NCBI GenBank assembly: GCA_015501075.1
Contig: JADNYJ010000026.1
Span: forward strand, 186,001-250,000
Length of the DNA stretch: 64,000 bases
Direction of reading: 5' to 3'
DNA from: Gymnopilus junonius
Lineage: Eukaryota > Basidiomycota > Agaricomycetes > Agaricales > Galerinaceae
Shown here one piece after another: positions 47,243 through 59,128 of this stretch. Every line of letters begins with the position of its first letter. Within the stretch, counting starts at the first letter, position 1. The notes under the pieces are model-generated. The model was not told where the DNA came from. It saw nothing but the letters and a program-made list of their open reading frames with translations, and did not search any database. The translations under genes and the position numbers were made by a program.

Positions 47243-50094
47243 CTATGAGTCGTGAGGGTTGGGTTGTATTTGTAACTTCGTTCCAGATGGGCCGGTACCA
47301 CACTCATACAATGTGAACATTACGAGAATATGGAGAGCTAGTGCGTAGCAAATAAAAAAGGCACGGGCCCTCCGGTTGCCGAGGATCGCGCGCGTTAGGG
47401 AAAGGACGCTTCGCTCAACAGGGTTGAGGGCCTGAAAAGCTCTTATTGCTTCCTGCTCGTTCATCAGACCTTTTCCCCTATACAAATCCCAATAAATCGA
47501 CTCACCCGTCCTCTGAAGGCTTCGAAAGGGTTCATAGCCTCTTCATATCTTGCCTGGTACTTACTTAAATCATCTGGCCGTGCACTGGAAGGGGCTGGCA
47601 GAGGATCTAGCTGGGTCACAGGCCGAGAGACCGATTCCTCACGATAACTTTGCATGTACCTGACTTTCTCATATAGCTTTAAATTGTCGGACTGGAGAGT
47701 CTTAACTTCACTCCGAAGTTCTGAAATAATTTGGAATTGGTTTCGCAACTCCTATATCGCAATTGAGAAGTGGGTATTAGATAAAGGTTAACGAGTGAAC
47801 AAACCTCTTCGAGCTCTGCATTCCGTTGTCGGAATCGGTCTCTTTGGCTCGTTACAATGGGTAGAATGGACGTGTCTGCTGATGGTGCGAAGGGTATAGG
47901 TGTTGTACGAACAGGTGTATCCTGCAGAAAACTAAGCACCTATGACGTCAAAGTTGATTCGCACTTACCGTTCTCTTCCCAGTATCTAGTTTGGCCAGAA
48001 TATCAGTTTCCGAATCTGTGGCACCATACCCGCTTTCCTTGTTGATGGAAAGCAAGTCAGCTTCTAATTTTTCATTAAGCTGCTTTTCTCTTTCCAAGTC
48101 AGTTGTCAGAGTCTCCAACTGCTGCCGTGAACTTTGCAATGAACCTTCTAGTTCACCATAGAGGATCTGTAAGCAAAGTCAGAAAAAGGACTAGGGAAAT
48201 AGAAAATAGAAATCGCATACCCGAAGCTTGGTGAGCTCCTCTTGAAGGCGCTTATTTTTTGTGGATAACAGAATGTCCAAAGACCGTCCCTCTCCGGAAT
48301 TACTCTTGCCAGGATTGGGGCTGGGAAGATACAGATCGAGGTCATGGCCATTTAATGTGGGTTCCTCTCCTTCGTCATTAGCGTCGAACCCAGAAAATTC
48401 AACATACTAAAGGAACTCGACAAAGGAAAAGTTAAGAATGTAGCTTGAGTCAGTAAAAAGTACAAGTACCTTCATAATTTCGAGCTCTCGTTTGATCTCG
48501 TCGTAATCACTAACTTGCTTTAACTTTGTCCGGAGCTGTTCTGCCTCTGAATCCTACAGAGAAATGAGGTAAATGTAAGAAGTCAAGGGAAGAAAGTAAA
48601 AACCAACAGACCCTCTTCTGCAATTCTTTTGAAAGGTCGCATTCTTCCTTTGGCCGGCGGCCTCCACTTCGGATGTTCTCTGTTTCTGAATGTCGAGCGA
48701 ACGGGAGAGTATCTCGGTTTCGCTTTCCAAGTCCGCGATTCTCGACTCCAGCGCCTTGACACTGGAAAGAATCTGAGTATACAAGTCTCAGCCTTACAAA
48801 GTTTACTTACATATCAGATGTTTGAGTGCCACTACGCGTGGTCTCAATTTCTGCACGTAATATTTCCTAAAAACAAATGAATAACTGAAGTATTGAGATT
48901 AAACATGTGTTAGTCACGTTTCGATGCTCCAGCGTCACAATACGACTATTGGCATGTTCTAGGTCGGCAATAATCATATCGACTTCCGCAAGTTTAGCCA
49001 CTGCTTCTTGATCTACCACAATATTAATATCCAGGTAATAGACTCGTCATAACTTCTCACCTTGCTTTTGATTGTGATCAATAAGCTTGGCCTGATTAGT
49101 TTCATTAGAAGCACGCAAATCCCGCAATTGGTTCTTGTGAGCGACAACTGCCGTTGTAAATCTTGTTCTCTACGAGGTAGGTGAATAAATAGCAAAAGAG
49201 CAGAGAATAAAGGGCAGTGAATCACTTACCGGTCTTCATAATTCCTAATTTTCTCGTCGTAGGTCGCAGTAAGTTCGTTTGCCTTTTGAGAGACTTTCTC
49301 TTGAATTAGACTATCCATCTGTGCGGCAAAGCATGAGCACTGCAGAACTGCAGAATACAACGCAGTAAAATCCACGAACCTTTTGCTCTAGCTGTTCTGT
49401 TCTCATCTCCGCTTTCTTTCTTGCGTTCTCTATACTTGAGAAGTCATTGATTCGCATCTTCAACTCGGCATTTTCGTCCCGCAGCCTCTGGAGTTCAGCC
49501 TCGTGTTCCATTGCCTCTGTAACCTTCACCGTTTGATCCTAGATATGAAAACATTTATTGACATATATCCCAGGTTACTTCATACAGAGCGCACCACCGC
49601 GGCTTCCAGCAAAGGGTACGGATCCGGAACTTCGGCTAGAACTTTATAAACATGGAGGAATGCGTTGTCAGACGTTTTTGAACGTTTCGTAAGGTTATCA
49701 ATTTCTGTTTGGTAAGCTGGACAGTGGAGGTAATTAGTGGGTAAGTAGTGGGCAGTTTGTATCATTTGAGGTCAATCCATACCTTTCAAAAGTCCCTTGA
49801 AGGCATTGTGCTTCTCCTCGTCCGGAATCTTCTTGAATTCTACCAGACTTGAATGATTGCATAGGCATATTTATTGGCTGCGAACCTTTCGTTTTCTCTG
49901 CAAGAGCCTTGCGTCCCACTACACTTTCCTTCTGGTTGTCAACCAGTTCTACACCTTGCTTGTCCAATGTTTTCTGTAATTCAGATAAATTGACCTCTAA
50001 TGCAAATATTAGCTCTCGTTGAATGAAACAGACGTTGATATTCGCCTTTCCAAGTGGCTAATGCCGCAGAGAAGTTTGTTTCGACAGAGGCCAT
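47243..50094 (-). CDS. COY1: Golgi coiled-coil protein CASP/Coy1
   Basis: About 650-700 residues, nearly all coiled coil. The start is MASVETNFSAALATWKEVNL, typical of CASP/Coy1. Coiled-coil segments include KVTEAMEHEAELQRLRDENA, ELRSEVKTLQSDNLKLYEKV and many between. The C-terminal module is diagnostic: YQARYEEAMNPFEAFRGRE, ALNPVERSVLSLTRAILGNR, then a single membrane segment ARAFFICYALALHILVMFTL with a conserved Tyr. The protein is a tail-anchored Golgi tether for retrograde COPI vesicles. Many introns of 50-70 nt separate exons of 60-200 nt, so exact borders are uncertain inside. Head to head with MRPS9 (141 bp). Confidence 0.9.
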
Positions 50095-50235
50095 AGTGAA
50101 GGAGTGTTAAGAGGCTGTTTCGGGATATTTATGAGCAAGTGGCAAGTGTACTGTATCTTATGGCGCGTCCAGAATTGCCACGTGACGCTACTGCCGCTTT
50201 TTTCCACTCCCCCAAGTTCATGACATTTGTCTGGG

Positions 50236-51333
50236 ATGAACATCCTTCGGTGTAGTTTCACCCGTCAAGTAGGCCGTGTTCCTGCGAGGACCAGCTATGC
50301 TTGCACAAGATCTTATGCCGCCGCTGCTCCCGAAAGGGAGCGCAATGAAGAGCGAGCAGAGCGTCCCAAGCCCATACCCGACTCGCCGAGTTTCTATACG
50401 ACTCGCGCGGCATACTATGACCAGGTGATGCACTTAGAGAAGGCAATCGGTCGCTCAGAGTCTTTTCTTCGACAGCATCATCTTCTGCCACTTCCCGCAT
50501 TTGCGAAAGCAAGCCTACCGCCCCTCCAGCCTGTCTGGAAAGACCAACAAGAAATGGCTCTTGAATTCAAAGCTAAAATGACTACGACACGTTATCGAAG
50601 AGTCACGAAGCTTCTGAACCAGTTAATCGACTTCGAGCGTATTGCCAATACCGGAGGATGCCCTGAACTTGCAGACAAATTGCGAGGGATATTGGAAATG
50701 TACGAAAGCAGTAAAAAGGAGGCCTTCCTAGCCAGGGGAAAGAGAAAACCTGTCGTTTTGGACGAGTACGGGCGTTCTTACACTTTAGGGAAGCGGAAAA
50801 CGAGCTCCGCTCGTGTTTGGATGATTCCTGTTCAACCACCAGACGCAGAGTTGTTAGTTGAACAGGCATTAAGACTTCCAGACGCTCCCCCCATAACTTT
50901 CCCTGTTACAACTTCGACGATTTTAGTTAATAACCTTCCTCTGAACCAGTTCTTCCCGTTGCCGGCCGACCGAGAACGTGTAACTCGACCTTTCAAGGTT
51001 GCTGGTGTTCTCGGCAAGTATAACGTCTTTGCTATAGTACGAGGAGGCGGAACCACAGGACAATCAAGTGCTCTCGCGCACGGCATAGCAAAGGGTATCG
51101 TTGCTCACGATCCAGAGCTAGAAACTATGTTCAGAAGAGGTAAGATGACTATCATTTCACCTGTGCATGCTAACCGACTTTCTTCTCTAGCTAAACTCAC
51201 TTGGCGTGACCCTCGTATGGTGGAAAGAAAAAAGACTGGTCTCGCGAAAGCTCGCAAACGGGTTCGTTATATCGATTGTTTTTTTTTGTCTACTGCTTAA
51301 CCTCGCCCACAGTATACTTGGGTCAAACGTTGA
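50236..51333 (+). CDS. MRPS9: Mitochondrial small-subunit ribosomal protein uS9m
   Basis: Three exons (50236-51139, 51191-51261, 51313-51333) total 996 nt, 331 residues. The N-terminus MNILRCSFTRQVGRVPARTS is basic, a mitochondrial presequence. A mitochondria-specific part follows, then the uS9 domain: GKRKTSSARVWMIPV, ILVNNLPLNQFF, FKVAGVLGKYNVFAIVRGGG, GQSSALAHGIAKGIVAHDPE, AKLTWRDPRMVERKKTGLAK and ARKR, and the invariant tail YTWVKR, which comes from a 21-nt last exon. In all ribosomes this tail reaches the P-site tRNA. The next gene, BRE1, is convergent, with 205 bp between the stops. Confidence 0.93.
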
Positions 51334-51538
51334 TCTTCTGTCCACACTTCGGGTGCTCTTTATGCACGTACTATTATCTCATTCCGGACAAATGGTATTA
51401 CTACTATGGAGTCAGAGAGATGCGAGAGGAGGTATAATGATAGAATGAGTGTTAGACATCCCGGGCCATGTAATAAGATAATAATGGATCCTAATGGCAA
51501 GAAACTTACAAGAAATAAGTGCATAAAAAGTGGATTGT

Positions 51539-54500
51539 TCATTGGAAAAAGAAAGAGTGGACATCTGACTGTCCGAAGGCAAGGTTACAATACGGACATT
51601 TACGTTGTCTCGTCGCCAACCGGACATCAACGCATTTTCTGCAAAACGCTGCCAATAAATTGAATAAGGACAGAAGATGTATTAATTCCAAACACTTACT
51701 GTGCATGCATTTCGTAATGATGGTCGAGCGATAGTTTTCATTGCAAATCGTGCATTGCGCCAATTTCTGGCGAAAAAAGTTAGCCTTGCTTCCGAAAACG
51801 CTGCTCGCAAAGACAACTTACTCGCAGATTAGCTAACTCCACATTTGTATGGTCTGAATGGCTATTGACACTCGTTTCGCGTTTAGCTTCCTTCTTTATG
51901 TGTGACAATTGCTTCTCCAGATCCTTCTTTGTGCGGATGAATTCGTCTTCTTTGGTACGCAGATCTGCCCTCTTGGAGAGGAGATACGACTCTCGCTCAT
52001 TAAACATGAGAGTCAGCTGGAGCATGGATGAGTATAACGAAAAGGCATTCAAAAGCTAAATGAAGACCTACTTCTTGGATTCTCTTCTTCTGTATATCAG
52101 CTTGAACCTGTAGTTCTGGATTTATTTTCTCCAGGCGCAAAACATTATCTTTGAGAATTTCGCAGCACTTCTTCAAAGCAAAATTCTCTTTCTCGAGGAC
52201 ACCCTAAATTGAATGCGACTCAGAACAATTCTATCAGACCCTGAGGAGACCATACCATTTGATTTTTGAGAGTTTTCTCGACCTCTGTCAAGCGATCCAC
52301 CGCTTTGCCCTGCCTTTCAATGTGCTTGGACATAACCTTCCTCTCGTTTTCAATCGACTCCTTGTCGCGCATGGCAGCATAGAATTTGTTGTCTGATTTC
52401 GCTTTCTATAGGGCAACAATATTGTAAGCAAATCAGAATGTACTAAGGATGCGACTGACATCGTTCACGCTTTTTTGCAAGCGCTCCTCTAAATTTGAAA
52501 GATCAAAGACTTTGCTCTTTAATTGGCGATCTAGAGCCTCCCATAGTGCAGAGAGCTTTTCTAACTCAACAAACAAAGAGGATTCAGCCTGGTTTATTTA
52601 ATGTTTAGAAATTTGATACTCAGATTGTTTTGGTAATTCGCACCTCTTGTCTTTGGCGATCCACTAGCCGCAACTGTTCGAGCTCTCGTTCCTTCAGTCT
52701 GAGTTGCTCAGCTAGCTGAGTAACATCCGGGGGAAGAGAAGCCAAGGGGCCATAAGTGCGTTCGTATTTCTCGAGATCTGCATTGACCTGAGATAGTCGT
52801 TCAATGGCTTCAGCTTCTGCTTTCATATGTTGCGCGACATCAGGGTTGTCGTTCTGGTAGATGGAGAAAGTCTTCTCGAGTACTGCTAATCGGTTCTCCG
52901 CCTGTCTGTCAATGAGGTCGTTAAAATAATAACTAATATATACTGCGCAAGCAAATTACCTTTTCCCTTCATTCAAGGCTTCAAAAAACTGGCCTCGTCG
53001 ATATTTCCGCCAAGGAAGAACAGCATCAAATCTTCGGAACCAGCATTAGCCGCAAGTTGAGCTTTACATCGACTGAGTTCAGATTGCAGAATATTAATGC
53101 GCTCCTGCAAAAAGCATGAGTGCTAGACCGAATGAGGTGCGATAAAGAACATGCAGAATTGCTTTCCACTAGTAATTTGTATTCCTGGAGAGCGGCGATC
53201 TTCAAAGAATCTTTGTGCCTCCTTTCGTTGAGCTCAGCACCCTGTTGTTCCCGTTGTTCCCTTATTCGAGCATTTTCCGCGTCCCTCTTAGCCAGCATAT
53301 TCTTAAGGTCCTGAATTGCTTGGTTTGATTCGCTCTGCCAAATAGATAACATGTAAATAAATAGTTGCGAAGGGGTTACAGTCGACGTACCATCATACTT
53401 TCCTCCCATTGGCTGCGAAGGGACTTCAAATGGTCTACTTCTTCTTGTAGGCGGTTATTGTGGTCAGACTTATCGTTTATGAAAGTCTCCAACTTGGAAA
53501 GATATTCCACCAAGATTTTGTAAGCCGGTGTTTCGCAGATGCTTTCATACGATGGTGCTTTATGCTACATAGTGTTAATATCAGCACCTTCGACTTCAAC
53601 AAAAAGTCCTCACCTCTAACTCCACCATAGTCTTCTGATCTCTCAGCAAAGCAGTCTCCTTCTCTAATTCTAAAATCTTCAAGTCCCTAGCCTTTATTTG
53701 TTCTTGAAGTATTTCTATTTCCGAACTATCATGAAAGCCATTAGACTGGGTTGTTGGAGGCGATGCAGCGTCAGGAGAATGCTACGCGTATATTAGAAAG
53801 GAAAACAGAAGTTTAGGTCAAATCTCCCACCAATTAACCAATAACCAAAACCACTCACTGCAGGAGACGACCTCCGCTGCACTGACTCATCCACCTCTTT
53901 CCGCTCTTCGTCGCCTGACGCCTTGAGTGATCCCCGTGACTCTACTTCTCGCACTGTTGTGCTCTGCGATCGCTCAAAGCGGCTTTCAGCGGCAAGGAGT
54001 GCATTGTAATAGTTTTCCTTTTGCGCTTCAGTGTCTTCTAGTTGCGACTGTAGAATATTCAATTGAGATCGCAAAACCGCACACTGGAGCGATTTCGTCA
54101 GCAATGAGTAAGGAAAATACTGAAGGAACTGACCTCGTTCTGAGCCTTCTGACACTCGGAAAAGCTCTCGTTCACTAGAATACTGGATTGTTTATCATCT
54201 CCAAGCTGTACAAACTTAGTCACTAGTGCTTCTGTCGCGTTCATGGTCTTTCCCAGTTTTTCCACGAATTCTGGTATTGGTTCGTCTTGAACGTGAGCAG
54301 TCAAATTAAATAGTTCTGGAAATAGGGAGAACAATAAGCTATAAGCTTCTTGAAAGATATCGGATTAGTTACCTTGGGAATTTATGTCCTCTTGAGGGAG
54401 ATTCTCGGACCTCACAATGAGACGTATAGTATCAATGAGCTTTACAGGAGAGAGCCACGTTTCGACCGTTAATTTATTGTCCCGCTATGTATTATATAGC

Positions 54501-54853
54501 ATAGGGTACATACCTGGCCCCAACAAGCTGTCATGGCAGCCAAGCCAGCTTCACAGGTCACCTTGCAATGTTCCAACTCCTGGATGCGAGCTTTACTTCG
54601 TTCGCTTTCCTTTGAGTAATGTTTCATTCGTCGGTAGATTGCTTCTTTGCGGTACGACTGAAAATGAGGGAGAATAAGCATGGCACAGAGTGCTGAGTCA
54701 AAACTGAATGACCTCGAGTTTATCGCTGAAAGCCTCTTCGTCAATCTCAGCATTGCCATTCACATGTGGACTCCCATTGACGCCTGTTATGATACGCTTT
54801 TTGGTGACGATAGACTCGCCATCGTCAACTAAAGGACGTTTCCGGGAATCCAT
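51539..54853 (-). CDS. BRE1: E3 ubiquitin ligase Bre1 (histone H2B)
   Basis: About 840 residues. The N-terminus MDSRKRPLVDDGESIVTKKR, then KLESYRKEAIYRRMKHYSKE, matches the Rad6-binding N-terminus of Bre1. A long series of coiled-coil exons follows, for example KDSLKIAALQEYKLLVESN and LQEQIKARDLKILELEKETA. The C-terminal RING is MAQCTICNENYRSTIITKCM-H, spliced to TFCRKCVDVRLATRQRKCPY and CNLAFGQSDVHSFFFQ. With Rad6 it monoubiquitinates H2B and so promotes H3K4 methylation. The gene has about 14 introns. The stop is TGA at 51539-51541. Its start lies 262 bp from the stop of the upstream allantoicase gene on the same strand. Confidence 0.93.
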
Positions 54854-55115
54854 GACAAACGTAGATGAAGAGAGGAATGAACAAGAATATCGTTGAAGCG
54901 GTCTCAACAGTGCGCAATTGTTTACAAACTCCGGCAAGCGGATTACTAAATTTGCGGTTCAGCCAATAAATGAGAGTAAACATCATGCATCATGACTTCC
55001 ACCTATCCCTCGGCCGAGGCAAAGCACAACAGGAATATTCAAAGGGCTCTCGCTCTCTCATAAAGTCCCAACCTTTTTACCCATCTAGCGTATTTATGAA
55101 TCCGATATACCTACT

Positions 55116-57194
55116 TCAAAGATCCAACTTCAAGATGATTGGAGAACTGGAATCCAAATCTACAACCTCACAGTCGTGAGGACTTCCATCTCCTATTTGT
55201 GTTTCGACACAAACAAGATCCAGGCTCTATGGCAATGTCACTATTGGTAACTCTCAAATCATAGCCCGGCTACTCACCTTTCCAAGAACTGTCATTGGCT
55301 GATCTGTTAGGTGTTAGACAGGCTCGCTGCAGATGACTACGAGAATGCTTACGCCAAATACCAGCATTGTAAGAGATGCCCTGGGCAGTGCTGGCTACAA
55401 AGGCTTTCAGACTTTTGATGTCCGGCCGGTTGTCCTCCCCGTTGAGCCCCACAACCACCAGATAATTATCAGCTATTTCTTCCTCCTTTCTACTGCAACC
55501 CATTGGAATGAAGGCCTGGCTTGTAAATGGATGTCGTTCCAAGGCCTTCAAAATGGTCGTTCCATTTGATATCTCTTGAAGGGGACGACACCTGTAAACC
55601 GATATACCCGTCGTCGCACTGGTTCCTTCAGGATATGACGATGTTAGGAGAGAGAGCTTATGGTATTTGTCAGCTGTTCCTCCATTTGCAGGGGTCACTT
55701 TGACGGCATTCTGTCTTGCACTTGGATCAGCATCGGCTTGGATGACTTGACCGAACGGAGCGAATTCTTCAGATGTCAATGGAACGACAGGAATGGCGGT
55801 ATTGTGGGCCATGTCGACCGATGGCGGTACAGAAACAATAGATGCCAGTGAAGACGACGCTGTTTCCACTTTCCGACCAACCACTCGGATCCTCTTTAAC
55901 CCACCATCGGGATATATTGTAACCCTGACATGAGTGTAAGTTCTGTTCTTTACATTGTCAAGTTCGAAATAATGTTGCCTATCTGGACCCAATTTTGTAC
56001 GTGGAAGAATCAGTGTCCAATCATCAGAAAGCGAGGGAGTAGTGCCCTGATCAAAATCGTTCTTGGAGAGTGTAGCATGTACCTCACAACTGTCGGGGAA
56101 GTTACCAAGGAAGTGCTTTGTATCAAGCTCTACTTCTGTCAGTTCCCCAGGTGCACCCCTGAAGCGGTCATCAACACAATCACACTGGCAGGACAAGCAA
56201 ATTCGCTTACAACTGCAGGACCACCCAGTCGTTATGCCCTTTTGTCCGGCTGCGTTTTGTCTCCCAACCATCACCCATGTTCTTTCCCCGTCCAGGAAGA
56301 ATGAGATTAGAACCAACCCCGAAATGTTGGTCAGATACACGAAGAACCCGACCTCCAGCAAACACATGTGCCAAGTCGAATGGAGTTGGAGTAGATGGAT
56401 GAACAGGCACTACTCGCCCGTATGCCCTGAAACGAGCCTGCATCGCTCTGGTGAAGTGCATCCATAGCAACTGAGTGCAGACTTACAATTCCACCGTCCG
56501 GGTACATGTGAATTTTGACATAATTGACTGGCGAAGTGGCAGAGATTTTGAAAAGGTGGCGGGAGTTGGGTCCCAGTTCTGCTGTGGCAAGTATTTCTAC
56601 CCACTGTCCATGTCTATGAGTAAAGTTCGTTGTGGAGATGTTGAATCATACTCTAGTGTCATCATTCGTTGGATCCTTCAATTCTGGTTCATGCAAGGCG
56701 TAGATAGATACGGCCGGTGCCTCGTTGCCTGATAACGGGAAAGTTAAACAGGGGTTCCGCATCCTAAGTACAGTTCATCAGCGCACCATTAAAGTTCGAC
56801 GTATCGACATCGAATCCATCTAATGTCCCGAATGTGCCGAGTTGTATGATGCACCAGTCGTAGGTTGGGTTATGACGCCGCGTTTCCCAACCGCTGTAAA
56901 GCGCGCCGTTAGGTCCAAACTGGCCTTTCATGGAAGGCGCGGGCTTCGATGATAAATATACCTCAGCTGTGAACTTGACCGAATCTCTGCAACATACCTC
57001 GACTAAGAGCAAGTGAAATGCCTCTGCAAAGAACTCATCGGATACAGCAACAACACGGCCACCAATAGCGACGCTGGATAGTTCTGTGAGTCAAGGGTTA
57101 TACGGTTTCTTTCGCTGAAGAAGGCGCAAAACGTACCAGGTAATGAGGAGAATTTTTCGTCAAATTCCTGCAGGGAGATGCGCTGAAAAGACAT
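55116..57194 (-). CDS. DAL2: Allantoicase fused to ureidoglycolate lyase
   Basis: One continuous multi-exon gene. The N-terminal part is allantoicase with two homologous repeats: [20 protein letters not shown] / [20 protein letters not shown] and [20 protein letters not shown] / [20 protein letters not shown], each with MYPDGG / IYPDGGLKR strands. After [12 protein letters not shown] and a linker, a ureidoglycolate lyase domain begins ([66 protein letters not shown]) and ends after two further introns at [18 protein letters not shown]. The protein would turn allantoate into ureidoglycolate plus urea, then ureidoglycolate into glyoxylate plus urea. Yeast has two genes (DAL2, DAL3). Basidiomycete fusions of these enzymes are known in Cryptococcus, from memory. 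The start ATG is 57194. Confidence 0.9.
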
Positions 57195-57252
57195 TGCAGC
57201 AAATCGCAAGAAAGCCTTGAGGAGAGATGAATGTAGCCATTAATACACTGGG

Positions 57253-57260
57253 CTTATAAG
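57253..57260 (-). promoter_or_regulatory. TATA-like element (CTTATAAG)
   Basis: It lies about 60 bp upstream of the allantoicase ATG, a plausible core promoter position in fungi. It is self-complementary, so orientation is not informative. Confidence 0.4.
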
Positions 57261-57283
57261 GGGAACACCGGAGAATGCAATCG

Positions 57284-57302
57284 TTATCGGTCCGAAGATA
57301 AG
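57284..57302. promoter_or_regulatory. Pair of GATA-factor sites upstream of allantoicase
   Basis: TTATCG (57284-57289; GATAA on the minus strand) and AGATAAG (57296-57302, plus strand) are 6 bp apart, 90-110 bp upstream of the ATG. Paired GATA sites are the usual target of nitrogen regulators (Gln3/AreA/Gat1 type), which control purine-degradation genes. Confidence 0.45.
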
Positions 57303-58063
57303 GCTCTAAACCCTGAACACGATCGGAAAGGGTCTACTGCGAGTCTGTGTCCTAGCAATCCGACTTAGGTTTATTGTTAACTACTATTGTAAGTGTAAGG
57401 ATTCTTACTGTTGCATCTCCTTGTCGAATTCATTTCAAAGTAGGCGTCTACCTTGCCGCCCTTACGAACCAGCCACGCAAATGGAAATGATCGCGTGCAC
57501 ACTCGAACCCCTAATTTGTTCTCTCGATCACACTCAATGATACAGTTCCCTGACATACTTACACTTGGTGTCAAGATATCTCAAAATTGCAAGTACACGT
57601 AAAAAAAGCCCTGAGTCGACCATCCAAAATCAAATGACACTGAATTTCATCAACGACCAGGAAAAAAAGATTCCACTATATCTGCACTCAAGGGCCTTCT
57701 CTACCCGTTTCCAAGGCAGAGCTAGCATGTATGTACGTATGTAGTGGTGGCTCGAAGGTACGCATTGTATGTGCCTGGCGATTTTAAAATGACGCACATC
57801 CAACCGCCAGCAAGGCATAGGTAAAGGATGATCTTCGATCCGCTGGCTTGGGGCCGATGCGAACCGGAAATCCGAAATGGGAATGCGACTCGCGCTATCG
57901 GAAAAACACGAAGCAGCGGGCGTGCCGTGTAATTGGCAATCTGGCTTGCGTCGTTTGGACTATCGATGCGGCGTTATGAAAGGTCATAAGAAGTTCTATC
58001 GTACTGATCAGCCAGCAGGAATTTTGGGAAAAGTATTAAAGAGTGTTCATCTGTATCCACGCA

Positions 58064-58957
58064 TCATGCGCGGGCTATCACTGTGCGTTGCTTTCCCCAA
58101 GGATCCAACCAGATCTCTGTGAGACGGAACCGGCCAGTGGCGCGCATGATATTTTCCACACTGGAAGCTTGGTCGTGTCCTACTTCAAGCGCAACCGTGG
58201 CATTGGGTGTTAGAATGCCCTCGTTGGACACAAGTTGGGCTATGGCATGGTAGAATTCAAGACCTGAGGGACCTCCGAATAAGGCTTTAGGATCTTCAAA
58301 GTCCAGGACTGAAGGAGAGAGCTTCAAAAGTTCATCAAAGGGTATATACGGTGGGTTTGACGTGATGATGTCAAACGAGGGATTGATACGCGATGCGAAC
58401 TTGGAGAAATCCTGAGCAAGAAAATTCGCCTGGTGAACAGAGAAGGTGTTTTGAGGCTTCTTCTCGTTCTTTTGCGATTGGATGGCACATATTTTAGCGT
58501 TATCCTCTGCCAAGCGAAGGGCGTGGGTGGAGATATCGACTGCATGGGCATATACACTTCCAGGGGCCAGAGGTGGCAGAGGAGGAGGGGTATGCATCCT
58601 GAGCCAGTACCGAGGTCCAAGAGAGAGACTGGATTGCGGGGTGTCGGAGAAAGGGACTGTGCGAGCATGGTGACCCAGTGCTCGGTTTCTGGACGCGGAA
58701 TGAGGACCGGGGGACGAGTGAGGAGATTAAGCGGGCCAAAAGGCTGGGTACCTGGAGAAATACTGTGAGAGGCAGGGAGTGAGAGGGAAGTGCTGCAGAC
58801 CGAGGATGTACTGGAGGGGCTCGCCGGTGAGCCTGCGACGGACCATGAGCTCCAGGGGGACAGTGGATGCGCCAGAATCGCATGCCTGCTGCATCCATCT
58901 GAGTTCTCTGGACGCCTGAGATCTGCCCAGGGAGGAGGAGAGGAGACGGAGGAGCAT
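58064..58957 (-). CDS. MTQ1: Protein (glutamine-N5) methyltransferase, HemK/Mtq1 type (frame disrupted once as given)
   Basis: Exon 1 (58957-58801) reads MLLRLLSSSLGRSQASRELR and MVRRRLTGEPLQYILG; exon 2 (58751-58064) continues TQPFGPLNLLTRPPVLIPRP-ETEHW, LLDLGTGSGC (SAM motif I), ITSNPPYIPFDEL (the catalytic NPPY) and LEVGHDQASS. Mtq1 methylates the GGQ glutamine of mitochondrial release factor. The coding length is 845 nt, one short of a multiple of three. The frame breaks at the G4 run 58563-58566 (plus strand), between CHLWP and GSVYAHAVDIS; one more base makes 282 codons. It is head to head with ERT1 (171 bp). Confidence 0.85.
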
Positions 58958-59128
58958 GCGGACAGACGGACCGAGCTGGTTTGGCGTGGTTTGTATCGCG
59001 GGTCAAGTCCCAGAGTTCGGCCGGCAATAAAGTGATCACACATCTCGCTCTTGTCAAACCTATTGCGGTCTGCCTTTCTCTCTGCTTTTGCCTCCATCGT
59101 TCTCGATACCCCTCGTCCGTCCTTCCAC

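Larger units (their letters stand above)
57195..58063. other. Upstream region of the allantoicase gene
   Basis: About 870 bp between the allantoicase start and the MTQ1 stop, both on the minus strand. Short frames (57377-57574 minus, 57877-58122 plus) show no motif. It contains the GATA and TATA-like elements listed separately. Confidence 0.5.

Noticed and set aside
55270..56367. Separate 365-codon gene starting MCLLEVGFF
   Set aside because: It is the retained-intron reading of the allantoicase-lyase fusion; splicing joins it to the upstream allantoicase repeat.
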